Shown here: positions 6,817 through 13,662 of the stretch, one piece after another
How positions within the stretch are numbered: position 1 is the first letter of the stretch
Layout of the letters: each line of letters begins with the position of its first letter
DNA from: Deinococcus roseus
GTDB lineage: Bacteria > Deinococcota > Deinococci > Deinococcales > Deinococcaceae
DNA length: 19,773 bases
NCBI RefSeq assembly: GCF_014646895.1
Contig: NZ_BMOD01000046.1
Coordinates: 1 to 19,773, forward strand
Reading direction: 5' to 3'
Translations under genes and position numbers: made by a program
The notes under the pieces: model-generated
Seen by the model: the letters and a program-made list of their open reading frames with translations, nothing else
Database searches by the model: none
What the model was told of the DNA's origin: nothing

Positions 6817-7039
6817 TGCCGAGAGTGGGAAGACGGAGGTCAGGGCCTCAAGAAATCCGTCCAGCAAGCTTCATGCTTTGATTGTTTCCTGGGATCACCG
6901 GGCATGAGGAGGGTGCAAAACCCAGGCACCAGAGGTGTGCAACGGATCCGCAGGCCCCAGTCGCCAGATGTTCACCCTGAGCAATCTGGCTTACCAGAGC
7001 GGAAATTTCTGCGCCACTGGCGTATTTTCCCTCTTGCTA

Positions 7040-7068
7040 TTGACACCCTTGCTGAAAGCGACTAGTAT
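7040..7068 (+). promoter_or_regulatory. Strong promoter of the tRNA-His/tRNA-Leu unit
   Basis: A perfect -35, TTGACA (7040-7045), and TAGTAT (7063-7068) are separated by 17 bp. Predicted transcription start is near 7075, about 36 nt before tRNA-His. The stretch from 6817 to 7039 upstream shows no credible gene. Confidence 0.8.
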
Positions 7069-7110
7069 ATATCACGCTGTCAAAGGCAATCATGACGGGC
7101 AGCGGGTCAT

Positions 7111-7188
7111 GGTGGGATTAGCTCAGCCGGTTAGAGCGTCGGTTTGTGGCACCGAAGGTCGTGGGTTCAAATCCCATATTCCACCCCA
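7111..7188 (+). tRNA. tRNA-His (anticodon GTG)
   Basis: A full cloverleaf can be drawn: 7-bp acceptor stem (7112-7118 with 7178-7184), D arm GCTC/GAGC, anticodon stem TCGGT/ACCGA with GTG at 7146-7148, and T arm with TTCAAAT. The extra G at 7111 pairs with discriminator C at 7185, the identity mark of tRNA-His. CCA is encoded (7186-7188). Confidence 0.96.
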
Positions 7189-7206
7189 TTTTTACCGTCA
7201 AGGCTC

Positions 7207-7291
7207 GCGAGGATGGCGGAATTGGTAGACGCGCTAGACTTAGGATCTAGTATCGAAAGATGTGAGGGTTCAAGTCCCTTTCCTCGCACCA
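7207..7291 (+). tRNA. tRNA-Leu (anticodon TAG)
   Basis: This 85-nt class II tRNA has a 7-bp acceptor stem (7207-7213 with 7281-7287), an anticodon stem CTAGA/TCTAG with TAG at 7241-7243, a long variable arm and encoded CCA. It reads CUN leucine codons. It follows tRNA-His by 18 nt in the same transcript. Confidence 0.96.
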
Positions 7292-7343
7292 GGGTATACA
7301 GGTAAGCATAAGTGCGCGTTTTCCAACAAAGACAACTTCCAAG

Positions 7344-7364
7344 CGACCCCAAGGGGTCGTTTTT
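7344..7364 (+). terminator. Terminator of the tRNA unit
   Basis: A 7-bp G/C-rich stem (7344-7350 with 7353-7359) with a minimal AA loop is followed by five T. It ends just before the trigger factor promoter region. Confidence 0.8.
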
Positions 7365-7395
7365 GCGTATATACCCCACTTTGGGCAGGAGCATT

Positions 7396-8772
7396 ATGGC
7401 TGAACTGATCAAGAACGAAGGCAACCAGGTAGAGTTTAAAGTCACCGTCTCCGCAAAGGAAGTCAACACCGCTTACAATGCAGTGATTGGTTCTTTGACC
7501 AAACAGGTGAAAGTCCCTGGCTTCCGTCCCGGCAAAGCGCCCAAGACGGTGGTCATCAAGCGCGTGGGTCAGGACTACGTGGACAACGAAGTCCGCGACC
7601 AGCTGCTGCAAAACCACTACCCCAAGGCCCTGCAGGAACTCAAGCTGGCCATTGTGGATGCTGAAATTCACCCCGAGGACCTCACCGAGGGCCAGGACTT
7701 CAACTTCACCGTGAAGGCCGAGAAGTACCCCGAAGTGAAACTCCCCGAGTGGCGTTCCTTCGAGCTGGCCTCTGCTGCTCCCGAAATCACCGATGAGATC
7801 GTGGTCAAGACCCTGGGCGACCTTGCCGAGCGCAACGCCACCTTTGAAAGCGTGGAGCGTCCGTCTGCAGAAGGCGACATGCTGATCATCGAGGAGCAGG
7901 GCGAAGAGGGCGGCAGCTACCCCGTTTACCTCGACACCGCCGAAGAGCACATCAAAACCGCTCTGCTGGGCAAAAAAGCTGGCGAAGAAGTCACCATCGA
8001 AACCCCCGAAGTGGACCACGGTGACCACAAGCACGAAGCCCAGTCTGTGCAGGTGAAAATCAAGGAAATCAAGAAGAAGAACCTGCCCGAACTGAACGAT
8101 GAGTTCGCCAAGACCTTCAAATTTGACACCCTGGAACTGCTGCGTGAAGCCATTGGCCGCGACCTTGCCACCCGTGCAGAACAGGAAGGCAAGCTGGCCC
8201 AGCGCGAAGAGTTTGCCCAGAAGCTGGCCGACGGCATGGAAGTGAACGTGCCCTCCGCACTGGTCAAGCGCCGCAAAGAAACCATGCTCAGCGAAATCAA
8301 GAGCGACCTGCAACGCCAGGGCGTGAAATTCGAAGAGTACGAGAAGTTCATGACCGAGCAGGGCAAATTCGATGACTTCGTGGCCGATCTGGAAAAGAAC
8401 GCCATGGAGCGCGTGCGCCGCGAACTGGCCCTTGAGCAACTGGTTGAGGACCTCAACATTGATTTGACCCGCGATGAGCTGAACGGCAGCCTGGTGGCTT
8501 TCGCCCAGCAGAACCGCACCACCGTGCAGGAACTGTTGAACCAGCTCGGTTCCAGCGGCCTGGAAGGCTTCAAAGCCAGCGTGCGCCGCGACAAGGCTGT
8601 GGCCCAGGCCATTGCCAACTTCGAGAAAGCTGCACCTGTGGCTGAGGCTGCTCCTGCTCAGGAAGAAGCCTCAGCCGAAGCTGCTCAGGAAGAAGCCCAG
8701 CCTGAAACTGCTCAGGAAGAAGCCCAGCCTGAAACTGCTGAAACCGCTGAAGCTCCTGCCAGCGAAGAGTAA
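7396..8772 (+). CDS. tig: Trigger factor, ribosome-associated chaperone
   Basis: The 458-aa product holds the nascent chain at the ribosome exit tunnel. The ribosome-docking loop GFRPGKAP is at residues 42-49. A FKBP-type prolyl isomerase domain follows (about 150-240, including AEGDMLII and GKKAGEEVTIETPEV), then the helical substrate-cradling domain to about residue 405. The last 50 residues are an added low-complexity tail rich in Ala, Glu, Gln and Pro, with the 9-residue unit AQEEAQPET repeated. The ATG at 7396 has a strong Shine-Dalgarno (GCAGGAG, 7385-7391), and the protein starts as in the family. TATATA at 7368-7373 could be the -10, placed directly after the tRNA terminator. A terminator follows the stop codon. 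Confidence 0.96.
   Translation: MAELIKNEGNQVEFKVTVSAKEVNTAYNAVIGSLTKQVKVPGFRPGKAPKTVVIKRVGQDYVDNEVRDQLLQNHYPKALQELKLAIVDAEIHPEDLTEGQDFNFTVKAEKYPEVKLPEWRSFELASAAPEITDEIVVKTLGDLAERNATFESVERPSAEGDMLIIEEQGEEGGSYPVYLDTAEEHIKTALLGKKAGEEVTIETPEVDHGDHKHEAQSVQVKIKEIKKKNLPELNDEFAKTFKFDTLELLREAIGRDLATRAEQEGKLAQREEFAQKLADGMEVNVPSALVKRRKETMLSEIKSDLQRQGVKFEEYEKFMTEQGKFDDFVADLEKNAMERVRRELALEQLVEDLNIDLTRDELNGSLVAFAQQNRTTVQELLNQLGSSGLEGFKASVRRDKAVAQAIANFEKAAPVAEAAPAQEEASAEAAQEEAQPETAQEEAQPETAETAEAPASEE
8681..8734 (+). repeat. 27-bp tandem repeat in the tig 3' end
   Basis: Two perfect 27-bp copies (8681-8707 and 8708-8734) encode AQEEAQPET twice in the acidic tail of trigger factor. A degenerate copy precedes them at about 8653-8680. 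Unit length is a multiple of three, so copy-number change would keep the frame. Confidence 0.9.
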
Positions 8773-8788
8773 ATTCAATCTTGACCGG

Positions 8789-8816
8789 GCAGGCCTCTGA
8801 TGAGGCCTGCTTTTTT
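8789..8816 (+). terminator. Terminator of tig
   Basis: A 9-bp perfect stem (8789-8797 with 8802-8810), a TGAT loop and six T. It begins 16 nt after the tig stop codon. Confidence 0.88.
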
Positions 8817-8891
8817 GTGTGCCTCCGCGCAGGTATCAACCTGTTGCAAAAATGGACAGCAGGCATGAGGTTTTGCAGGTACAATGCTGCT

Positions 8892-9139
8892 GTGATATCG
8901 CCGGAGAATGTGCAGCGGGTGCTGGTCGTCGAAGACAATGGGCGACAATCCCTGTTGCAGTGTTTTCACGCGAAGAGCTGCTGGAACACGTGTGGGGTCC
9001 CCAGTTTGATGGGGTGGAACGGGTGGTGGATGTGATGGTGGTGGCCCTGCGCAAGAAACTGGGCCGCAACCACCTGGAAACCGTGCGGGGCACAGGACAC
9101 CGTTTTAACCCTTCTCCAGCAACCGAATCCGAACGTTGA
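8892..9139 (+). pseudogene. Remnant of an OmpR-family response regulator
   Basis: The 5' part (GTG at 8892) encodes VQRVLVVEDN, the first strand and acidic pocket of a receiver domain. After about 16 codons the family match breaks off. It resumes in another reading frame as VFSREELLEHVWG, ERVVDVMVVALRKKLG and TVRGTGHRF, the C-terminal part of an OmpR/PhoB winged helix, ending at 9139. Most of the receiver, its phospho-Asp and the start of the DNA-binding domain are missing, and the two parts are out of frame. The direct repeat GACAAT (8934-8939 and 8944-8949) lies at the break, which suggests a deletion at short homology. The promoter (TACAAT 8880-8885, 6 nt before GTG) is still intact. No sensor kinase remains nearby. 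Confidence 0.82.
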
Positions 9140-9198
9140 GCCTGGTTTGCTGGCGGATCTGTACATCCGTCCGTTCTGCCCACAGCAGGTCAATGAGG

Positions 9199-9204
9199 TA
9201 ACCT
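9199..9204 (+). promoter_or_regulatory. -10 element of the cobA-hemD gene
   Basis: TAACCT ends 6 nt before the GTG at 9211, which supports that start and a leaderless transcript. A weak GAGGT (9195-9199) overlaps it, so a conventional start cannot be excluded. Confidence 0.45.
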
Positions 9205-9210
9205 GTTGTC

Positions 9211-10683
9211 GTGGCCGGTTTTGTTTCCCTGATTGGTGCAGGTCCTGGAGACCTGGGTTTGCTCACTTTAAAAGCCAAGTTTGCGCTGGAACGGGCAGAT
9301 GTGGTTCTGTACGATCATCTGGCCAATCCTGAAATTCTGCGTTTTTGTGCCCATGCAGAACACATCTTCGTTGGCAAAAAGGGCTTCTCTGAATACATGT
9401 CCCAGCAGGAGATCAGCCTGTTGATGGTGGAAAAAGCCCTGCAGGACAAACGGGTGATTCGCCTCAAGGGTGGAGATGTGTTTGTGTTTGGACGGGGTGG
9501 CGAGGAAGCGGAAGCCTGCATTGCTGCAGGGGTGCCCTTTGAAGTGATTCCGGGCATCACCAGTGCCATCGCGGTGCCTGCCTATGCGGGCATTCCCGTC
9601 ACCCACCGGGAAGCAGGCAGCAGTTTTGCAGTGCTGACGGGCAATGAAATGCTTCGGGATGCTGAGAAACTCAAGTATCAGGCTTTCAATGACATCGACA
9701 CCCTGATCTTCCTGATGGGCGTCAAAACCCTGCCCAGGATTGTGGAACGCCTTCTGGAAATCGGCAAGAGCAAAGACACGCCAGCAGCCACCATCCAGTG
9801 GGGCACCACCCAGCAACAGAAGGTGGTGGAAGGCACCCTGGAGAACATCGTGCAGAAGGTGCAGGAAGCCGGCATTGGGGCGCCTGCGGTCACGGTGGTG
9901 GGAGAGGTGGTGCGCTACCGCAACACCCTCAAGTGGTTTGACTCCCGCCCTTTGTGGGGCCGCAAAGTGGCCGTCACCCGCACACGGGAGGGCGGCAGCG
10001 AACTGGGGAACCTGCTCAGGCAGGAAGGGGCCATTGTGATCGAGGTGCCCCTGATCCGCTTTGAGCAGACCTCAGAACCTGAGGCACTGCAAGAAGCCTT
10101 GCGGCACATCTCCCGGTTTGAGTGGGTGCTGTTCACCAGCCAGCAGGGCATTCAGGCTGCCATGAAGGCCCTGGATGAACTGGGTCTGGATGCCCGTGCT
10201 TTTGCAGGGGTCAAGCTGGCCGTGGTGGGACCTTCCACAGCCAGAGAACTGGCCCGTTATGGCCTCAGGGCCGATTTCATGCCTTCCAGAGCAGGAGGGG
10301 TGCACCTGGGAAATGAGGTGCCTGCCAGTGGACAGCAACCCCTGTTGCACTTTGCCAGCAGCATCGCCGAGGCAGACCTCCATGAAGCCCTCACCCACAG
10401 GGGCATGGAGGTGCACACGGTGGAGGCCTACCAGACCCTGCCTTCAGAACTCTCTGAGGAACAGCGTGAGCGCCTGAAAGATGCAGAAGTGATCACCCTG
10501 GCCTCAGGAAGTGCTGCCCGGGCCTGTGCCAGCCAGCTTGGCACCGACATTCCAGCCGTCACCATGGGACCCCAGACGCACAAAGCTGCTCTGGCAGCGG
10601 GTTTCAGTGTGGCAAAAATGGCAGAGACCCCCAGCCTGCTGTCCCTGGTGGGGGCTGTGAAAGCCGCATTGCTGGAAAGTTGA
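9211..10683 (+). CDS. Uroporphyrinogen-III C-methyltransferase / uroporphyrinogen-III synthase fusion
   Basis: The 490-aa product joins two tetrapyrrole enzymes. Residues 1-240 are a CobA/SumT methyltransferase that makes precorrin-2 with two S-adenosylmethionine. Visible are LIGAGPGDLGLLTLKA (7-22), the YDHL motif (34-37), RLKGGDVFVFGRGGEE (84-99), PGITSAIAVPAYAGIPVTHR (114-133) and TGNE. From about residue 246 (RPLWGRKVAVTRTRE) to the end is a HemD domain, which cyclises hydroxymethylbilane to uroporphyrinogen III. Its sequence is poorly conserved, as is usual, with LFTSQQGIQA and the late LASGSAARA stretch as landmarks. The enzyme makes uroporphyrinogen III and can divert it to siroheme or cobalamin. 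The start is GTG. The glutamyl-tRNA reductase fusion follows after 95 nt on the same strand. Confidence 0.92.
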   Translation: MAGFVSLIGAGPGDLGLLTLKAKFALERADVVLYDHLANPEILRFCAHAEHIFVGKKGFSEYMSQQEISLLMVEKALQDKRVIRLKGGDVFVFGRGGEEAEACIAAGVPFEVIPGITSAIAVPAYAGIPVTHREAGSSFAVLTGNEMLRDAEKLKYQAFNDIDTLIFLMGVKTLPRIVERLLEIGKSKDTPAATIQWGTTQQQKVVEGTLENIVQKVQEAGIGAPAVTVVGEVVRYRNTLKWFDSRPLWGRKVAVTRTREGGSELGNLLRQEGAIVIEVPLIRFEQTSEPEALQEALRHISRFEWVLFTSQQGIQAAMKALDELGLDARAFAGVKLAVVGPSTARELARYGLRADFMPSRAGGVHLGNEVPASGQQPLLHFASSIAEADLHEALTHRGMEVHTVEAYQTLPSELSEEQRERLKDAEVITLASGSAARACASQLGTDIPAVTMGPQTHKAALAAGFSVAKMAETPSLLSLVGAVKAALLES

Positions 10684-10722
10684 CGGAAAGAAAAAAGCAG
10701 GAATTGTAAGACACCACAGGGC

Positions 10723-10738
10723 TTTTGTCAGGACAAAA
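10723..10738. promoter_or_regulatory. Palindrome upstream of the hemA fusion gene
   Basis: TTTTGTC-AG-GACAAAA has perfect 7-bp arms around a 2-bp centre and ends 28 nt before the -10 of the next gene. It looks like a dimeric repressor or activator site. The half-site is close to that of the Deinococcus radiation/desiccation response motif, but that motif has a 3-bp centre. Confidence 0.4.
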
Positions 10739-10765
10739 TTCCCATTTGTGTCAGACCAAAGCCGT

Positions 10766-10771
10766 TATACT
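10766..10771 (+). promoter_or_regulatory. -10 element of the hemA fusion gene
   Basis: TATACT ends 7 nt before the ATG at 10779. It predicts an essentially leaderless mRNA and marks this ATG, rather than the more upstream in-frame codons, as the start. Confidence 0.5.
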
Positions 10772-10778
10772 TTTGGGT

Positions 10779-12560
10779 ATGAAGCTGTACCCCCTGTTCC
10801 TGGACCTCAAAAACCAAGATGTGCTGGTGGTCGGCGCAGGCAAGGTGGGGCTGCGCAAAACCAGAAGTGTGCTGGAATCGGGAGCCCATGTGACCGTGGT
10901 GTCTCCCGAATTTCTGCCTGAATTTGCCCAGTTGCCCGTCCAGAGGGTGCGGCGTGCTTTTGAACCCCAGGATGTGCTGGGCCAGCGTCTGGTCTTTGCC
11001 TGCACCGATGTGGAAGCGGTCAACGATCTGGTGGCCGAGGTGGCGGCAGAGCAGGGCACCTTCTGCCTGCATGCTTCCCGCCCAGAACATGGAAACTTGC
11101 GTTCAGGGGCCGTGTGGCGCAAAGGGGATGTCACGGTGGCGTTTTCCAGTGGGACAGAACTTCCCATGCTGACCCTTTCCCTCAAGCAGGTTTTTGAGGC
11201 TGCCATTCCCAATGATTTTTCTCAGAAAGTCCAGCAATGGAGCCAGGAACGGGCACAGGCCATCACCCTGCCCAGCCCTGCGCGTGAGAATGCCCTGATG
11301 GACCTCAAGGAAACCATTCAGGACAATCTGGGGATGGTTTCAGAACCCCTGCTGAATTTTGTGGTGGTGGGTGTCAACCACAAAACGGCCCCACTCAGCA
11401 TCCGGGAACGCATTGCCCTCAGGCCTGAAGAGTTCCCCCTGATGCTGGAACACCTGCAGAAACATGCCCGTGAGGTGATGATCCTCAGCACCTGCAACCG
11501 CACCGAAGTCTACATGGCGGGGGTGGTGGGAGACCCCCTCAGTGCGTTTGAAGGGGCCTGGGGGCAACCCCTCCGGCAATACCTTTACATCCGGCATGGC
11601 TTGCATGCTTTAAAGCACCTCACCCGGGTGGCCAGTGGCCTGGACAGCCTGGTGCTGGGAGAAACCCAGATCCTGGGGCAGGTGAAAAGGGCCTGGCAGG
11701 ATGGGCAAGCTGCCGGGACCACGGGCAGCATCCTCAACAAGGCCACCCAGCTGGCCTTGCAGGTGGGCAAACGGGTGCGCACCGAAACCGGGATTGCCGA
11801 CAAGGCGGTCAGTGTCAGTTATGCCGCCGTGGAGCTGGCCAAAAGCATTTTCGGGGATTTGCAGGGCAAGACGGCCCTGATTGTGGGTGCAGGAGAGACT
11901 GCAGAGCTCACCATGACCCATTTGCGTTCCAGTGGCATTCAGGATGTCATCGTGGTGAACCGCACTGTGGAACGGGCCAGAAAACTGGCAGAAGCCTTTG
12001 GGGGTCAGGTGTGCGCCATCGACATGCTGCTGGAAGCCCTGCCCAAAGCCGATGTGGTGATTGCTTCCAGCAGTGCCCCGCATTACGTGATCCACTCGGA
12101 ACACGTCAAAAATGCCCTGAAAGAACGCAGTAAACCGATGTTCCTGATTGACATCAGTGTGCCACGCATTCTGGAGCCAGAAATCTCCCACATTGAAGGA
12201 GCTTACCTTTACAACCTCGATGACCTGACCGCCATTGTGGAACGCAACCTGGCCCAGAGGGCAAAGCGCATCCCCCATGCCGAGACCCTGATTGAAGAGG
12301 GCCTCACAGAATTCAAACGCTGGTTCAGACAGCACCACAAACGCCGCGAATTGAAACAGGCCCAGCAGCAAGCCAGAACTGTGGCCCAGGATGAATTTGA
12401 AGGGTTACACCCTGTGCTGTTAAGGCTTGATGAAACCCAGAAAGCTGCAGTGCTTCAGGCCCTGAACCGTGCGACAGAACGCATGGGAGCCAGTTTGATT
12501 CGCGAGTTGCTGCATCAGGAAAAAGAAAAAAGCAAGATATCACATGGTCAACGAAAATAA
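10779..12560 (+). CDS. hemA: Precorrin-2 dehydrogenase-like domain fused to glutamyl-tRNA reductase (HemA)
   Basis: The 593-aa product has two parts. Residues 1-175 resemble the N-terminal half of siroheme synthase CysG or Met8, with a dinucleotide fold (VLVVGAGKVGLRK, 15-27) and AFSSGTELPML (121-131). Residues about 190-593 are a complete glutamyl-tRNA reductase: GVNHKTAPLSIRER (198-211), STCNRTEVY with catalytic C239, ASGLDSLVLGETQILGQVK, the NADPH site LIVGAGE, and the C-terminal dimerisation helix. HemA reduces glutamyl-tRNA to glutamate-1-semialdehyde, the first step to heme and siroheme. In the dehydrogenase part, the position of the conserved Asp (CysG Asp104) is S100, so activity is doubtful. 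An ATG at codon 186, where the reductase domain begins, has a GACAAT hexamer 6 nt upstream and might give a separate 408-aa HemA. Confidence 0.9.
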   Translation: MKLYPLFLDLKNQDVLVVGAGKVGLRKTRSVLESGAHVTVVSPEFLPEFAQLPVQRVRRAFEPQDVLGQRLVFACTDVEAVNDLVAEVAAEQGTFCLHASRPEHGNLRSGAVWRKGDVTVAFSSGTELPMLTLSLKQVFEAAIPNDFSQKVQQWSQERAQAITLPSPARENALMDLKETIQDNLGMVSEPLLNFVVVGVNHKTAPLSIRERIALRPEEFPLMLEHLQKHAREVMILSTCNRTEVYMAGVVGDPLSAFEGAWGQPLRQYLYIRHGLHALKHLTRVASGLDSLVLGETQILGQVKRAWQDGQAAGTTGSILNKATQLALQVGKRVRTETGIADKAVSVSYAAVELAKSIFGDLQGKTALIVGAGETAELTMTHLRSSGIQDVIVVNRTVERARKLAEAFGGQVCAIDMLLEALPKADVVIASSSAPHYVIHSEHVKNALKERSKPMFLIDISVPRILEPEISHIEGAYLYNLDDLTAIVERNLAQRAKRIPHAETLIEEGLTEFKRWFRQHHKRRELKQAQQQARTVAQDEFEGLHPVLLRLDETQKAAVLQALNRATERMGASLIRELLHQEKEKSKISHGQRK

Positions 12561-12566
12561 CTGCTT

Positions 12567-12572
12567 TAGATT
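12567..12572 (+). promoter_or_regulatory. -10 element of the lipoprotein gene
   Basis: TAGATT ends 6 nt before the ATG at 12579. It begins 7 nt after the hemA stop codon, so the lipoprotein gene may have its own leaderless transcript besides read-through from hemA, since no terminator separates them. Confidence 0.45.
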
Positions 12573-12578
12573 GAAGTT

Positions 12579-13040
12579 ATGAAAACTCCAACGCTTGCTT
12601 TATGCAGTCTGGCGTTGTTATTTGCTTCTTGTGCAAATACTCATACGCCTTTAACGGAAATCAGAGACCTGAAAGAAACATATCAGGGAACTTACGATGT
12701 CTTTATGGTCAACTCAGTTCCATCACAGCAAGCTTACGATCCGATAGGAGAGGTGGTGCTGTCTTTTGAGAAAGACGAAGTTGCTGCCAACAAATATGAC
12801 CTGCTGGGAACCATGATGATGGACCAGAAAACGGTTTATCAGCTGCAGGGAACGCTGGACTGCACACAGCAGGGCAATGCCTGCAACCTCCAGTTCAAAG
12901 CCACCAGTGCCACATACGTTTATGAGGTCAGGGGTGAAGTGACAGACCAGCAAGTTCTGGATGCCCAGATGACCGGGTACAGCCTGCAACCCCCCACCGA
13001 CATCGTGCAGACCTACAGGCTCCGCGCTGCCAAGCAGTGA
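12579..13040 (+). CDS. Predicted lipoprotein of unknown function
   Basis: The 153-aa product starts with a lipoprotein signal peptide: MKTP, a hydrophobic core, then LLFASC with the lipid-modified Cys at residue 18. The mature chain of about 136 residues would be anchored to a membrane surface. It is mostly beta-like, with alternating hydrophobic and polar residues (VYQLQGTLDC, YVYEVRGEVTD), and two further Cys (in TLDCTQQGNACNLQF) that may form a disulfide. No family is recognised. The first 150 bases are more A/T-rich than neighbouring genes. There is no terminator between it and hemA, and none is seen after it. Confidence 0.7.
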   Translation: MKTPTLALCSLALLFASCANTHTPLTEIRDLKETYQGTYDVFMVNSVPSQQAYDPIGEVVLSFEKDEVAANKYDLLGTMMMDQKTVYQLQGTLDCTQQGNACNLQFKATSATYVYEVRGEVTDQQVLDAQMTGYSLQPPTDIVQTYRLRAAKQ

Positions 13041-13148
13041 GCCATAAACAAACACCTTGTTTGCCAACAGTGAAACCTTCTGTTCAGGTGGCTGAAAATT
13101 CTCAGTCTGGACCGTTATGATGGTGGGAACAGGCTGGTCGAACCGCTC

Positions 13149-13155
13149 AAGGAGG
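13149..13155 (+). promoter_or_regulatory. Strong ribosome binding site, lapA-like gene
   Basis: AAGGAGG, a near-perfect Shine-Dalgarno, lies 7 nt before the GTG at 13163 and fixes that start. A TATGAT hexamer at 13116-13121 may be the -10, giving a conventional leader of about 35 nt. Confidence 0.7.
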
Positions 13156-13162
13156 TTTTGCC

Positions 13163-13609
13163 GTGAAATTCTTGCAAGCGCTGATGGTGATTGGGCTGGT
13201 CCTGCTGGCCATTTTCACCGTGGCCAATTTTGATGCCCTGATGGCTCCTCATACCCTCAACCTTTTCTGGATCAGCAGTTACATGGTGCCCATGGGCATT
13301 CTGCTGGTCATTTTGATTGCCCTGATCACCATAGGTTATGCCCTGGCGGTGACCTTCATTGACCTGAGGTCCAAAGCCGAAATCAACCGCTACCTCAAAC
13401 AGATGGAACAGATGCGCACCGCCATTGACCAGGCCGAAGCCAGCCGTTTCACCCAGCTCAGGGAATACATCGACCAGCAGATGGCCGGTCTGGCCTCCCG
13501 GGTGGAAAGCCGGGTGGACCGCGTGCGGGACGAACTGGCCGCAGACATTGGCCAGCTGGAAGATGCGGTGTTTCGCAAAGGTCATGACCCCAGAGAACGC
13601 GAGCTTTGA
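13163..13609 (+). CDS. LapA-like membrane protein with coiled-coil tail
   Basis: The 148-aa protein has two membrane helices (about residues 5-22 and 40-66) in the hairpin arrangement of LapA/DUF1049 proteins. A long charged helix then runs to the end (from DLRSKAEINRYLKQMEQM on), which is very likely a coiled coil in the cytoplasm. In E. coli LapA-type proteins help control outer-membrane lipopolysaccharide assembly. Deinococcus lacks typical LPS, so that role should not be transferred. Membrane shaping or scaffolding by the coiled coil is a fair guess only. The start is GTG with a strong Shine-Dalgarno. The gene precedes accD by 53 nt on the same strand. Confidence 0.68.
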   Translation: MKFLQALMVIGLVLLAIFTVANFDALMAPHTLNLFWISSYMVPMGILLVILIALITIGYALAVTFIDLRSKAEINRYLKQMEQMRTAIDQAEASRFTQLREYIDQQMAGLASRVESRVDRVRDELAADIGQLEDAVFRKGHDPREREL

Positions 13610-13642
13610 ACCGGGTACAGGGGTCTGATTTCCTGAGGGTGT

Positions 13643-13648
13643 TACAAT
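13643..13648 (+). promoter_or_regulatory. -10 element of accD-accA
   Basis: TACAAT lies 14 nt before the accD ATG, which gives a very short leader of about 8 nt. No good -35 is visible. It is 33 nt past the upstream stop codon, so accDA can be transcribed on its own. Confidence 0.5.
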
Positions 13649-13662
13649 CGAGGGCAGAAGCT

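Noticed and set aside
6935..7228. 97-codon open frame with a hydrophobic stretch before the tRNA genes
   Set aside because: It runs through the tRNA promoter and tRNA-His itself, so it is not a real gene.
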